From: Breoghania sp.
Lineage (GTDB): Bacteria > Pseudomonadota > Alphaproteobacteria > Rhizobiales > Stappiaceae
Length of the DNA stretch: 64,000 bases
Direction of reading: 5' to 3'
Assembly (NCBI RefSeq): GCF_030066895.1
Contig: NZ_JASJAV010000013.1
Coordinates: forward strand, 1 to 64,000
Under the pieces are notes generated by a model. It saw only the letters and a program-made list of their open reading frames with translations, was not told the origin of the DNA and did not search any database. Shown here in pieces: positions 31,279 to 42,394 of this stretch. The stretch's first letter is position 1, and each line of letters begins with the position of its first letter. The position numbers were made by a program, and so were the translations under genes.

Positions 31279-32209
31279 TCAGCGGCGGATTTTGGCGGAG
31301 AACAGGCCCTCGGGGCGCAGCATCAGGATGCCGACGACGGTCAGGAGCGTGAGCATCTTGGCCATCGACCCGGACAGAAAGAACTCCATGGTCGACTGCG
31401 CCTGAGAGATGGCGAAGGAGGAAGCGATGGTGCCGACGAGGATCGTCGCGCCGCCGAAGACGACGATCAGTAAGGTGTCGACGATGTAGAGCTGGCCGGC
31501 GGTCGGCCCGGTGGAGCCGATCATGGTGAAAGCGGAACCCGCGATGCCGGCAATGCCGCAGCCCAGGGCGAAGGTCTTGCGATCGACCTGTTCGGTGTTG
31601 ATGTCGACGGCGCCGGCCATGACGCAGTTCTGAACGACCGCGTGGGTCTGACGGCCCATGCGCGAGCGGAACATCACGACATAGACGCCGATGGCGATGA
31701 TCAGCGTCAGCTCCATCACGAACAGGCCGTTGATCGGGACCTCGATGACGTCGGTCAGCGCGACGGAGCCGAACATCCAGTCGGGCAGGCTCACGCCGAC
31801 CTTGCGCGCGCCGAAGATCGAGCGATAGGCTTGCTGCAGGATCAGGCTCGGATCCCAGGTCGCCGGCAGCGTGTCGAGCGGTCGCTTGTAGAGGTGACGA
31901 ATCAGCGCCCATTCCACCAGCGCCCCCGAGGGCTCCGGAGGCAAGGAAGGCGAGGATCATCGCGAAGAAGAAGTAGATGCCGAAGAGGCTCGGCACATAG
32001 ATCTGCACCACGTGGGAGCACAGATAGGTGACATAGTATGCCCCCAGGATCATGAACTCGCCGTGGGCCATGTTGATGACGCCCATCTGGCCGAAAATGA
32101 TCGCCAGACCGAGCGCCATGAGAACGAAGACCGAGAACAGGATGAGCCCGGCGAACCCTTGCGTGGCGAAGATGGAGCCGAGTTCCGACCAGGTGTAATC
32201 GGCGAACAT
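31279..32209 (-). pseudogene. urtB: Urea ABC transporter permease UrtB, frameshifted
   Basis: LivH-type permease. It starts MFADYTWSELGSIFATQGFAG and includes GQMGVINMAHGEFM, the classic LivH motif, and MGRQTHAVVQN in the cytoplasmic loop that contacts the ATPase. The frame shifts near 31940 in helix 3. Otherwise it is complete to the C-terminal RPEGLFSAKIRR. Urea-type permeases of this group carry long periplasmic inserts, as seen here around 31800-31900. Confidence 0.88.
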
Positions 32210-32346
32210 GCGCGCGCCTCCATGGGTGAGGGCACGGGGCCCCGAAGAAGATGGATGAAATGCGGATCCGGGCGTTGAGCGGGGGAGGGGCGAATTGGCC
32301 TCGATGGGAGAGCCGTTTGCCCCGATCCGTGACGGCTAGGCGCCGA

Positions 32347-33621
32347 TCACTGGTAGCCTTCGGGGAACGGATCGGGCTCCATCAGCTCTTCCGTCTCGTA
32401 GATCACTTCGTACTGACCGTCGGTCTTGGTGTGGCCGACGCGGGTCTTCGACCAGAGGTGGTGGTTCTCGTGGATGCGGACATAGCCTTCCGGCGCGGTG
32501 GTCAGCTCGATGCCCGGCGGCGAGGCGACCTTGATCTTGTTGATGTTGAAGGATCCGGCCTTCTCCACCGTGGCTTTCCACAGCCATGGATCGAGATAAA
32601 CGGCCTGGGTGACGTCGCCGATGAAGATCTCGTCGCCCCACATCTCCTTGAATACCTTGACGAAGGCTTTGTTGTTGTCGTTGTCGAGGGACTGGAAGTC
32701 CTTCATCGTGGCATAGGCGCCGGCAATGTTTTCGCCGCCGATGCTGAGGATCTCATCCTCGGTGACCGAAATCGTGAGAAGCAGCGGCTTCTCATTGGTC
32801 ATGTCGATGCCCGCGGCCTTCAGCTGCTTGTAGAAGGCGACGTTCGATCCGCCGACGACGATGGCGTAGATCACGTCGGGCTTCTTGAGCTTGATCTTGT
32901 TGATGACCGAGTTGAACTGGGTGTGGCCGAGCGGATATTACTCCTCGCCGACGACCTTGAGCCCGAGTTTCTCGATGTGCTTGCGCGCGATCTTGTTCGA
33001 GGTGCGCGGCCAGATGTAGTCGGAGCCGAACAGGAAGAAGCTCTTGGCGCCCTTTTCCTTGGTCACCCAGTTGATGCCCGCCATGATCTGCTGGGTCGCT
33101 TCCTGGCCGGTGTAGATGACGTTCGGACTCTCCTCTAGGCCTTCGTAGAAGGTCGGGTAGTAGAGCATGCCGTTATATTGCTCGAAGACCGGCAGAACGG
33201 CCTTGCGCGAAGCGGACGTCCAGCAACCGAACATCGAGGCCATCTTGTCGTTGACCAGCAGTTTCTTGGCCTTTTCGGCAAAGGTCGGCCAGTCGGAGGC
33301 GCCGTCTTCCCGGATGAACTCGATCTTGCGGCCGAGCACGCCGCCCATCTCGTTGATCTGCTTGATGGCGAGCTTTTCCGCCTGGACGGAACCGGTTTCC
33401 GAAATCGCCATGGTGCCGGTCATGGAATGAAGGATCCTGACCTTGACCGTGTCGTCGGTGACGGCGAGGCCGGTGGTATCGACGTCGTCTGCGCGCACCG
33501 GGGCGGAGCCGAGCGGGCCGAAGGCGGTCAGCGCGAGCGCCGTTGCCGCGCCCAGCATCACGCCGCGCCGCGAATACCCGAACCGGGTGCTGCGGGCAAT
33601 TTGGGGATCGAGGTCATTCAT
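32347..33621 (-). pseudogene. urtA: Urea ABC transporter substrate-binding protein UrtA, one nonsense codon
   Basis: Periplasmic binding protein of about 424 residues. The N-terminus has a Tat-type signal (SRRGVMLGAATALALTAFG). Conserved features include ILHSMTGTMAISE, REDGASDWPTFAEKA and MFGCWTSASRKAVLPVFE, all typical of urea/short-amide binders. TAA at 32940-32938 lies where VGEE-Y-YPLGHTQF is expected (Tyr). ATG 33621 is the first gene of the leftward operon, facing the divergent sensor kinase gene across about 520 bp. Confidence 0.9.
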
Positions 33622-34141
33622 GGTCTTAAGCCACCTCCTGTCTGGGCTGTCGCTAGGGGGCCGGCATTGGCGCACCGCATGACAGGAGACTCGCGGAAAA
33701 TTATGCAACGCAAAAATACGTCAGTTGCTGTGGGTTAATTGACGTATTCTGATTTCATTCGCTTCCATGCGAGATTTTCCGCGGGAATCGTTAAAAAATA
33801 AAAAAATCGAATCCAAAACTGAGAAAATCTCAATGATCTACGTTTAATCGATCGAGATTTCTTGCATGTTATAATTATATTTAGAATTTATATATGTATT
33901 TTTTGCATGATCTGAGATGTTATTGGTATGGATATTGTTATTAGATTTATATATTTAATATATAAAACAATATTTTGGATCCAATTCCGCAACGATGCCT
34001 GGAGATTAAGCCGGCGCGTGTCAAACGATGCTGCGATGCACAAAAAATGAGCCTGTCCGCTCCCTTGTCCCCGGGGCCCGTGACCACCGGAGAGGAAGTC
34101 GGAAAGGCAGCCTTTGAGGCGTTGGCGGGACGGGGGGTGAA
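33622..34141. other. AT-rich divergent promoter region between urtA and the sensor kinase
   Basis: About 520 bp, of which 33780-33990 is extremely AT-rich. It must contain the promoters of the urt-fmd operon and of the transporter-kinase gene, and probably the binding site of the LuxR-type regulator at 37585-38497. A TGACGTATT-type motif and its imperfect inverse occur around 33717-33750 (TACGTCAGTT and TTGACGTATT). No coding sequence is supported. Confidence 0.4.
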
Positions 34142-37100
34142 ATGGCAAGTCATCAGCGGGTTGTGCGTCTGCGCCGAACCTACAATCAGTGGGTCGCCAA
34201 TCAGACTCTGGAAGACTATGCGCTGCGGTTTACCGCCAAGAACGGGCGGCGCTGGTCGGCGGTGCGCGTGGCCAATACCGTGCTGGGTGCCATCTCGTTT
34301 CTGGCGCTGGAAGTCATCGGCGCGGCAATCACCCTGAATTACGGTTTCACCAACGCGGTCAGCTCGATCGCCGTCGTCAGCCTGCTGATCTTCATCACCG
34401 GTCTGCCGATCGCCTACTACGCGGTGAAATACGGCGTCGATATCGATCTTCTGACCCGTGGAGCGGGCTTCGGCTATATCGGCTCCACGGTCACCTCGCT
34501 GATCTATGCGACCTTCATCTTCGTCTTCTTCGCACTGGAAGCGGCCATCATGGCCGCCGCGCTTGAGCTGTTTCTCGGCGTCCCGCTCAATCTCGGATAC
34601 TTCTTGTGCGCCGTGATCATCATTTCCCTGGTGGTTTACGGTATCACGCTGATCAGCCTGTTGCAGGTCTATACCCAGCCCCTGTGGATCGCCCTGCAGC
34701 TTCTGCCTTTCGCGTTTCTCGCCTGGCAGGGACTGGCGCCGTTTGAGGAATGGTGGTCCTTTGCGGGCAATCAGGGGGAGAGGAACGGAAACTTCGATCT
34801 GCTGCTCTTCGGGGCGGCGAGCACGGTCGTCTTTTCGCTGATCGCCCAGATTGGCGAACAGGTCGATTTCCTGCGCTTCCTGCCGCGCGGGCGCTGGTGG
34901 TTGTCGCTGCTGGCCGCGGGGCTGGGCTGGATCGTCGTCGGCGCGCTGAAGCTGCTGATGGGGTCGTTTCTCGTCGTGCTCGCCGTTTCCGGCGGCATGC
35001 CCGCGACGCTGGCGCTCGAACCCACCCACATGTACCTCGTTACCTTCCAGCACTTAGCGACGCCCGAACTCGCCGTGGCGCTGACCGACATCTTCGTGAT
35101 CGTGTGTCAGATCAAGATCAAAGTCACCAATTCCTATGTGGGCTCGATCGCCTGGTCGAACTTCTTCTCCCGTCTCACCCACAGCCATTCCGGTCGCGTC
35201 ATGTGGCTGGTCTTCAACGTCGCCATCGCGCTCGTCCTGATGGAGCTCGGCGTCTACACCGCTCTGGAACGCACGCTCGGGCTCTATTCCATCGTCGTCG
35301 TCTGGATCGGAGCGATCTTCGCCGATCTCGTCATCAACAAGCCGCTCGGGCTCAGCCCGCCGGCATATCGAGTTCAAGTGCGCCCATCTCTACGACGTCA
35401 ATCCGGTCGGGCTCGGCTCCATAGGGCTCGCCTGCCTGATCGCGTTCACTTGCTATTCCGGCGCATTCGGCGATGTCGTGCAGGCACTGGCGAGTTTCAT
35501 CGCGCTGGTGACCGCCGCCGTCACGGCGCCGCTGATCGCCTATGCCACCGGCGGGAGCTACTACCTTGCGCGCAAGGCGGAGAGTTTTGCGGGCGAGGAC
35601 GGCAAGAGCCCGGCCCGGTTGCGCTGCTGTATCTGCGAACATGAATTTGAGATCGAGGACATGGCGCAACGCCCGGTCTATTCGGGCCCGGTCTGCTCGC
35701 TGTGCTGTTCGCTCGATGCGCGCTGCGAGGACGACTGCAAGACGGATGCGCGCGTTCAGGATCAGGTGCACGGCCTGCTGGAGGCGCTGTTGCCGGAGGC
35801 GTGACGACGCGCCTGAATTCGCGGCTGGGCCAGTATCTCGGCATCATGCTGATCATCAGTCTGACGCTCGGCGGGATCCTGTCCTTTGGATATTACGGGG
35901 CCGTGCCGCACGGCGGTTCCGAAATCGAGATCCGGCCCGATACCGGCGCGCGCGAAAGCGTCGGCACCGCTCTGACACAGGTCTATTTCATCCTGCTGAT
36001 CATTTCCGGCGTCATCGCCTGGCTCTTCGTGCTGGTTCATGAAAGCCGTAAGGTCGCCAACGAGGAGACCCGTCGCCAGACGAGCCTTCTCATGCGCGAG
36101 ATCCGGGCCCACAGCCGAAACGACCGCAAGCTTCAGCGCGCCAAGGAGGTGGCGGAGGCGGCCAATCACGCCAAAAGCCGCTATGTCATCGGCATCAGCC
36201 ACGAACTGCGCTCGCCGCTCAACGCCATATCCGGTTACGCGCAGCTCATCCGCCGCGATCCCGTGATCCCCGAGCATAGCCGCGAGACCATCGACGTGAT
36301 CAAGAACTCGGCCGATCACCTGGCCGGTCTGATCGAGGGGCTGCTCGACATCTCGAAGATCGAGGCGGGGCATCTGACGATCTACCGCGAGTGCTTCAAC
36401 CTGCACGAGTTGCTCACCCAGATCGTCGACATGTTCCGTCTGCAGGCCGATGCCAAGGTGATAGATTTCGTCTATGCGCCGAGCGACTACCTGCCCACGC
36501 ATGTCTACGGCAACGAGAAGCGTCTCCGTCAGGTGCTGATCAATCTCCTGTCGAACGCCATCAAGTGGACGCATGAGGGCGGCGTCACGCTGGAGGTGAA
36601 CTATCACAGCCAGGTGGCCGAATTCTCCGTCATCGATACCGGCATCGGCATCGTGCCGGAGAATCTCGACCGCATCTTCATTCCCTTTGAGCGGGTCGAT
36701 GACCGCGAGGGCGCACCGCCCGTTCCCGGCATGGGGCTCGGGCTCGCGATCACCAAGCTTCTGGCCGAGGTAATGGGCGGAGACATCCGGGTCGAAAGCA
36801 TGCCGGAGAAGGGCAGCACGTTCCTCGTCCGCATCCTGCTTTCAAGCGCCCAGCAGCCGATGGAACCGCAATCGCCGGAAAAGGCGATCCTGGGATTATG
36901 AAGGCCCGACGCAGACGGTCATGGTCGTCGATGACGATCCCGCGCAGCGCAATCTGGTGCGCGATTTCCTCTCTCCACTCGGCTTCAAGGTCCTGTCGAT
37001 CGGTGACGGCAGGACGTGTCTGGAGGCGGTTGCCGTCGAGCAGCCGGACGTCTTCCTGCTCGACATCTCCATGCCGGGCATGACCGGTTGTGATCTGGCC

Positions 37101-37607
37101 CGCAGGCTTCGCCAGTGGGGTCACGAGGCGGCAGTGATCATCATGATCTCGGCCAATGCGGATGAGCGCGGCCGCGACCCGGTTCACCGCGTCTTCCACG
37201 ACGACTACCTGAGCAAACCCTTCCGATTGACGGATCTCCTCAAGCGGCTTCAAAGCCAACTGCGGATCGAGTGGCGCACGGGCGAGCGCGAGGAGGAACT
37301 GGTGCAGGCCGCGCCGACGTCGCCTCGCGCTGCGACCTCTGGCCCCTCCGCCCCGAAACGTTCCGCGCCGCGAGCCGGGCCTTTCGTGTCCGCAGCCCAT
37401 CCCTCGGAAGCCAGTCTTGAGATGTTGCGACAGCTCACCCGCATGGGCCATGTGCGCGCGATCCGCGAGAAGTTCGACGAGATCGCGGCGCGCGAGCCTC
37501 AAGCTGCGGACTTCGTCGATCAGATGCGCGTGCTGGTGAAGGAATTCGACATCAAGCGTTATGAACAGCTTTTGGAGACAGTCGATGGTGATGATGGCCA
37601 CGCCTAA
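34142..37607 (+). pseudogene. Transporter-fused hybrid histidine kinase: NCS1 permease, Cys-rich module, kinase, receiver; frameshifted
   Basis: The N-terminal 440 residues are a purine/cytosine/allantoin-type permease (NCS1) with about 12 helices (ANTVLGAISFLALEVIGAAI, then GAGFGYIGSTV). A Cys-rich module follows (CCICEHEF, then CSLCCSLDARCEDDCK, 35620-35745). After further helices comes the kinase core with HELRSPLNAISGYAQLI (phospho-His), NLLSNAIKW (N box), DTGIGI and GMGLGLAI (G boxes). The C-terminus is a receiver with MVVDDDP, LLDISMPGM (phospho-Asp) and SKPFR, then an Hpt-like helical tail. Frameshifts lie near 35360, 35805 and 36895. Its place opposite urtA indicates a urea/amide sensor in which the permease domain acts as ligand receptor. 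Confidence 0.82.
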
Positions 37608-38497
37608 TCCCAGCGATATGGTTCTCGTCGACGACGACACCCCTTCATCGCTGGGCATGCTCACCAAATTCGCTTGAGGAGGCGGGCTACACGGTGCTGG
37701 TCGCCCCTGACGGCCTGCACGCGCTCGATATCGTCGCCCGCATCACGCCGAACGCCGTGTTGATGGATGCCGTGATGCCCGACCTCGGCAGGTTCGAGAC
37801 CGTCAAGTGGCTGCAGGACATGGAGGGTCTGCGCAATGTTCCGATCATCTTCATGACGGGGCTCAGCGACACGGAAAACGTCGTGCGCGGGCTGGAGGCG
37901 GGCCGCGTCGATTCTGTCACCAAGCCGGTCAACACGGACGAGCTTCTGGCTCGCCTCCGGGTGCACATCGCCAATGCCCGCAGCGCCGAAAGCGCCCATG
38001 TGGCGCTCGATGCGTCCGGCCGGTTCCTGCTGTCCGCGTCCGTGTCAGGGCGGGTGCGCTGGCGCACGCCGCAGGCGGCCGCCCTGCTGGGGCTGGATCG
38101 TCTGCCCGACGAATGCCTGCCGTGGCTGCGCGAGGTGGTTGCCGGGGCCGGTTCGGTGCGGGGAAGCGAGGTGGAGGATTTCTTCGTCGAGCGGGACGGT
38201 GTCAGTCTGCGCTTTTACTATGTGGGCGCGATCTCGTCGAGCGAGCATCTCCTGTGCATCGCGCAGGGTGCCCGCGATGCAGCCGGCGATACCTTGCGCA
38301 GCGAATTCAACCTCACCGAACGCGAAGCGGAAGTGCTCGTGTGGATCATGAGCGGCAAGTCGAACAAGGAAATTGCCTCGATCCTGGAAATGAGCCCCAG
38401 AACGGTCAACAAGCATCTCGACCGTATCTTCGCAAAATTCGGCGTGGAGAACCGGACCGCTGCGGCGATTCTGTCCCTGAAGCGGCTGATCGATTGA
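37585..38497 (+). pseudogene. LuxR-type response regulator, frameshifted near the start
   Basis: The receiver domain begins SDMVLVDDDTPSS, with phospho-Asp in AVLMDAVMPD and Lys in VTKPVNT; a middle PAS-like segment of about 100 residues follows, then a LuxR helix-turn-helix (LTEREAEVLVWIMSGKSNKEIA). ATG 37585 overlaps the end of the kinase gene. The frame shifts near 37670 (A run) between SLGMLT and LEEAGYTVL. It is the natural output partner of the upstream transporter-kinase and probably controls urt-fmd. Confidence 0.82.
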
Positions 38498-38714
38498 AAC
38501 CGCTGGATCAGGTGCTCTCCAGCCGTCTGCTCTTGCCAAACCTTTCCCGCCTCCCATCCTACTCAAGATCTGCGACGATCCGTGCGTATTGCGGTCCGGC
38601 GGCTGACGGCGCGAGATTGTGGTCAGGTCGCGACGTGTCCTCTGGGTTGCGTTCGGCTGCCAGACAGGTAAGGCTTCGGGTCGGGAGGCAGGAGATTTAG
38701 AGGGAGGTTTTATT

Positions 38715-40342
38715 ATGATTTTAGGGTTCTTGCGGGCGTTTAGCGCCGTTTTGATACTGGCTCTGGCCAGCCTCACGGCACATGCGGAAGTCGTTTATAA
38801 TCGTGGCAACAATGCCAATCCTGAGGCCCTGGATCAGCACAAGACCTCGACGATCGCCGAAGCCAATATTCTCGCCGATCTCTATGAGGGGCTTCTGGTC
38901 TACGACATCGCCGCCAAGGTGACGCCCGGCATGGCGAAGTCCTGGGAGACATCGCCGGACGGTTATGTCTAAACCTTCCATCTGCGCAAGGCTGAATGGT
39001 CGAACGGGGATCCGGTCACGGCCGGTGATTTTGTCTTCTCGCTGCGCCGGATCATGGACCCGGCGACGGGCGCCAAATACGCCAGCATCCTCTATCCCAT
39101 CAAGAATGCCGAAGCGATCAACAAGGGCGTGGGCAAGGTCGAGGATCTGGGCGTCAGGGCGATCGATGACGCCACCCTGGAAATCACCCTGCAGCAGCCG
39201 ACCTCGTATTTTCTGGAGCTTCTGACCCATCAGACCGCGTTGCCGGTTCATCCCACAAGCGTGAAGGAATACGGCTCCGACTTCGTGCGTCCCGAACACA
39301 TGGTGACGAACGGGGCCTACACGCTCACCCAGTTCACGCCGGACGACAAGGTCGTGCTCGACAAGAGCCCCACCTACTACGATGCGGCGAACGTCAAGAT
39401 TGGCCGGGCGATCTATTACCCGATGGAAGATCGAGCGGCCTGCGTGCGCCGTTATGAGGCGGGCGAGATCGACAGCTGCTCAGATCTGCCGACCGACCAG
39501 ATGGCCACCTTGCGCAAGAAATTCGGCGATCAGGTCCGCACGCTGCCCTATCTCGGCACCTATTATTACGCCATCCGCGCCGACAAGAAGCCCTTCTCGG
39601 ACGTGCGCGTGCGCCGTGCGCTTTCCATGGCAATCGACCGTGTCTATCTCGCCGACGAAATCTGGTTGGGCACCATGCTTCCCGCCTATTCCCTCGTGCC
39701 GCCGCGGGTATCCCGAGCTACAGCGAACCCGCCTATGCGGCCTTCAAGGACGAGCCGATGCTCAACCGCGAGGATGAGGCCGCAGCCCTTCTGAAGGCGG
39801 CCGGGTTCGGGCCGGACAATCCGCTGAAGCTGGAGATCTCCTACAATACCTCGGAGAACCACAAGAACACGGCAGTCGCCATCGCCGACATGTGGAAGGC
39901 GATCGGTGTCGAGGCCTCGCTGATCAACCGCGACGGCGCCTCGCATTACGCTTACTTACGCGAAGACGGCGATTTCGACATCGCCTGGGTGGACTGGATC
40001 GCGGACTATTCGGACGCGCAGAACTTCCTGTTCCTGGTGCGCTCCGACAATTCCGGCTTCAAATACGCCAATCCCGATTACGACGCGCTACTGAAGAAGG
40101 CGGCCGCCGAGCAGGATCCGGAGAAGCGCTCCGCCGTCCTGCACGAGGCGGAGGCCATGTTCATGCGCGACGTTCCCTACATCACGCTGATGTACTATTC
40201 CTCCCATTCCCTCGTCTCGCCGAAGCTGAAGGGATGGGAGGACAATATCCAGAACAAGCACCTGACACGGTACATATCGAAGGAGGAATTAGGGTCACCC
40301 CGACAAGGGACGTTCACACGTAACGATTTGTGGGGCCTTTAA
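38715..40342 (+). pseudogene. Peptide/nickel-type ABC transporter substrate-binding protein, disrupted
   Basis: OppA/DppA-family periplasmic protein with a signal peptide ending SLTAHAEVVY. Family segments include FHLRKAEWSNGDPVTAGDF and VRRALSMAIDR. TAA at 38970-38972 replaces Tyr in GYV-Y-TFHLR. A frameshift near 39710 falls after LVPPR. Length about 540 residues is normal for oligopeptide binders. It opens a five-component peptide transporter operon (permeases and fused ATPases follow directly). Confidence 0.85.
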
Positions 40343-40343
40343 G

Positions 40344-41251
40344 ATGCTGAGATACGCCTTCAAACGGCTTCTTGCGGCGATTCCGACCCTGTTCGTGATC
40401 GTCACTGCCGCCTTTTTCCTGATCCAGGTGGCGCCCGGTGGACCGTTCAATCTGGAACGACCGCTGGAAGCCAAGGTGATGGAAAATCTCAATCGCATCT
40501 ACCATCTGGATGCACCGCTCTGGCAGCAGTACCTGAGTTATCTCGGCAATCTCCTCACAGATGATTTCGGTCCAAGTCTCGTCTATCGCGATTTCTCCGT
40601 GGGCGAGCTCTTCGCCGCTGGTCTGCCGGTCTCCGTCCAGCTCGGCGGTTCGGCGCTCGTTCTGGCGCTTCTCACTGGAACCTCGCTCGGCATCGCAGCA
40701 GCACTCCGGCACAACCGCGCCGCGGATCTGGGTGCGGTAACGCTCGCCACTCTCGGCATCACCACCCCGCACCGCTCCTGTCGCTGATTTTCGGTGTCTG
40801 GCTCGGCTGGCTACCTGCGGGCGGCTGGGGTGACGGGGCGCTATCCTACAAGATCCTGCCTATCGTCATCCTCGCCCTGCCCGCAGATCGCGGTAATCAC
40901 CCGGCTCACCCGTGCGGCGATGATCGAGTCGCTTTCCTCCCATTCGGTGCAAACCACGCGCGCCTATGGGCTCAGATGGTGGACGGTGGTCGTCGTCCAC
41001 GCGTTGCGATCAGCCATTCTGCCGGTTGTCTCCTATGCCGGACCGGCGGCAGCTCTGATGACCGGCTCCATAGTGGTCGAAACCATCTTCGGCGTGCCGG
41101 GGGGGGGGGCTACTTCGTGCAGGCGGCGTTGAACCGCGACTACACGCTCGTCATGGGTAAGGTAGTCGTCGTCGCCTGCTTCGTCATCGTCTTCAATCTT
41201 GTGGTCGATCTGATCTACGCCGTGATCGATCCGCGTGTGCGTTATGGGTGA
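40344..41251 (+). pseudogene. Peptide ABC transporter permease, OppB-like, frameshifted
   Basis: Starts MLRYAFKRLLAAIPTLFVIVTAAFFLIQVAPGGPF, the textbook OppB/DppB N-terminus. The EAA-type loop lies around 40915-41000 (MIESLSSHSVQTTRAYG). Frames change near 40770 (after LATLGITTP), near 40885 and in a run of nine Gs at 41100-41108, with the last segment ALNRDYTLVMGK and VDLIYAVIDPRVRYG typical of the family. It ends at TGA 41251, directly followed by the OppC-like gene. Confidence 0.82.
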
Positions 41252-41255
41252 ACCG

Positions 41256-42392
41256 ATGAGCGTTCTCCGTATGACAAGCGCATCCGATCGCAAGCCCGTC
41301 GCCGGGCGATCTCTCACTGTCGACGCGCTGCGTCGCCTCTCCGCCAACCGTGCCACCATGGCGAGCCTGATCTTTCTCGCCCTCATGGCAATCGTCTGCA
41401 TTATCGGCCCCCATTTCACGGGGCATGCCTATGACGAGGTCTATCAATCCTACGTGCGCGTCCCCGCTAGCCTGGAGCCCTATCCGCACCAGGACGCGGT
41501 TGCGTCGGCTCTGAAAAAGGCACTGTCGCGCGCCCGGCTCGATCTTGGCGATGTGGTGGTCTCGAGCGACACGGCCGAGATCTCGGTGCTCTCACCCCGT
41601 CGCCCGCTCGATGAGCGCGTCACCCGCTATGTCGAGCGCAACGATCTCTTCTCCAACGCGCGGCTAACCGATGTGTCCGACGACGGACACGCTGAGCGGA
41701 TCGTGGCCGATATCGCGCGAACCCGCTTCCTGTTCGGCACCGATCTCGCCGGGCGCGATCTTCTGACCCGCACGCTTGTCGCGGGCCGCATCTCGCTCAC
41801 CATCGGGCTTCTGGCAACGCTGGTGGCCATGGTCATCGGCGTCACCTGGGGAGCGAGTGCCGGCTATCTCGGAGGGGCGGCCGACGCGGTGATGATGCGC
41901 ATCGTCGATGTGCTCTACGCCTTGCCCTTCATCTTCTTCGTCATCCTGCTGGTGGTCTTTTTCGGGCGAAATTTCGTGCTGATGTTCTTGGCGGTAGGCG
42001 CGGTGGAATGGCTCTACATGGCGCGCATCGTACGCGGTCAGACGCTCAGCCTGAAGCAGCGCGAATTCGTCGAGGCCGCCGAGGCGCTGGGAGTGACCGG
42101 TCCCGGTATTCTCAAGCGCCACATCATTCCCAATCTTGCCGGCCCCGTCATCGTCTACATGACGCTTCTGGTGCCCAAGGTGATCCTGCTGGAGAGCTTC
42201 CTCTCCTTCCTCGGCCTCGGCGTGCAGGAGCCGATGACGAGTTGGGGCGTGCTGATTGCGGAAGGCGCGCGCTCCACCGAGGCCATGCCGGATCTGTTGC
42301 TGTTTCCCGCCGCCTTCCTCACCTCCACGCTGTTCGCGCTCAATTTCGTCGGTGACGGTCTGTGCGACGCGCTCGATCCCAAGGAGCGCTGA
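41256..42392 (+). CDS. Peptide ABC transporter permease, OppC-like
   Basis: Intact protein of about 378 residues. N-terminal helix TMASLIFLALMAIVCIIG, then a periplasmic stretch of about 110 residues, the TLVAGRISLTIGLLATLVAM helix and an EAA loop (REFVEAAEALGVTGPGILKRHIIPN). GTDLAGRDLLTR is an OppC hallmark. ATG 41244 is an alternative start four codons upstream that overlaps the OppB stop. It forms the inner-membrane channel with the OppB-like subunit. Confidence 0.88.
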   Translation: MSVLRMTSASDRKPVAGRSLTVDALRRLSANRATMASLIFLALMAIVCIIGPHFTGHAYDEVYQSYVRVPASLEPYPHQDAVASALKKALSRARLDLGDVVVSSDTAEISVLSPRRPLDERVTRYVERNDLFSNARLTDVSDDGHAERIVADIARTRFLFGTDLAGRDLLTRTLVAGRISLTIGLLATLVAMVIGVTWGASAGYLGGAADAVMMRIVDVLYALPFIFFVILLVVFFGRNFVLMFLAVGAVEWLYMARIVRGQTLSLKQREFVEAAEALGVTGPGILKRHIIPNLAGPVIVYMTLLVPKVILLESFLSFLGLGVQEPMTSWGVLIAEGARSTEAMPDLLLFPAAFLTSTLFALNFVGDGLCDALDPKER

Positions 42393-42394
42393 CC

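Noticed and set aside
34000-35100. Leftward hypothetical gene opposite the permease-kinase
   Set aside because: The frame is rich in Gln, Arg and Asp, the typical antisense pattern of a GC-rich membrane protein gene.
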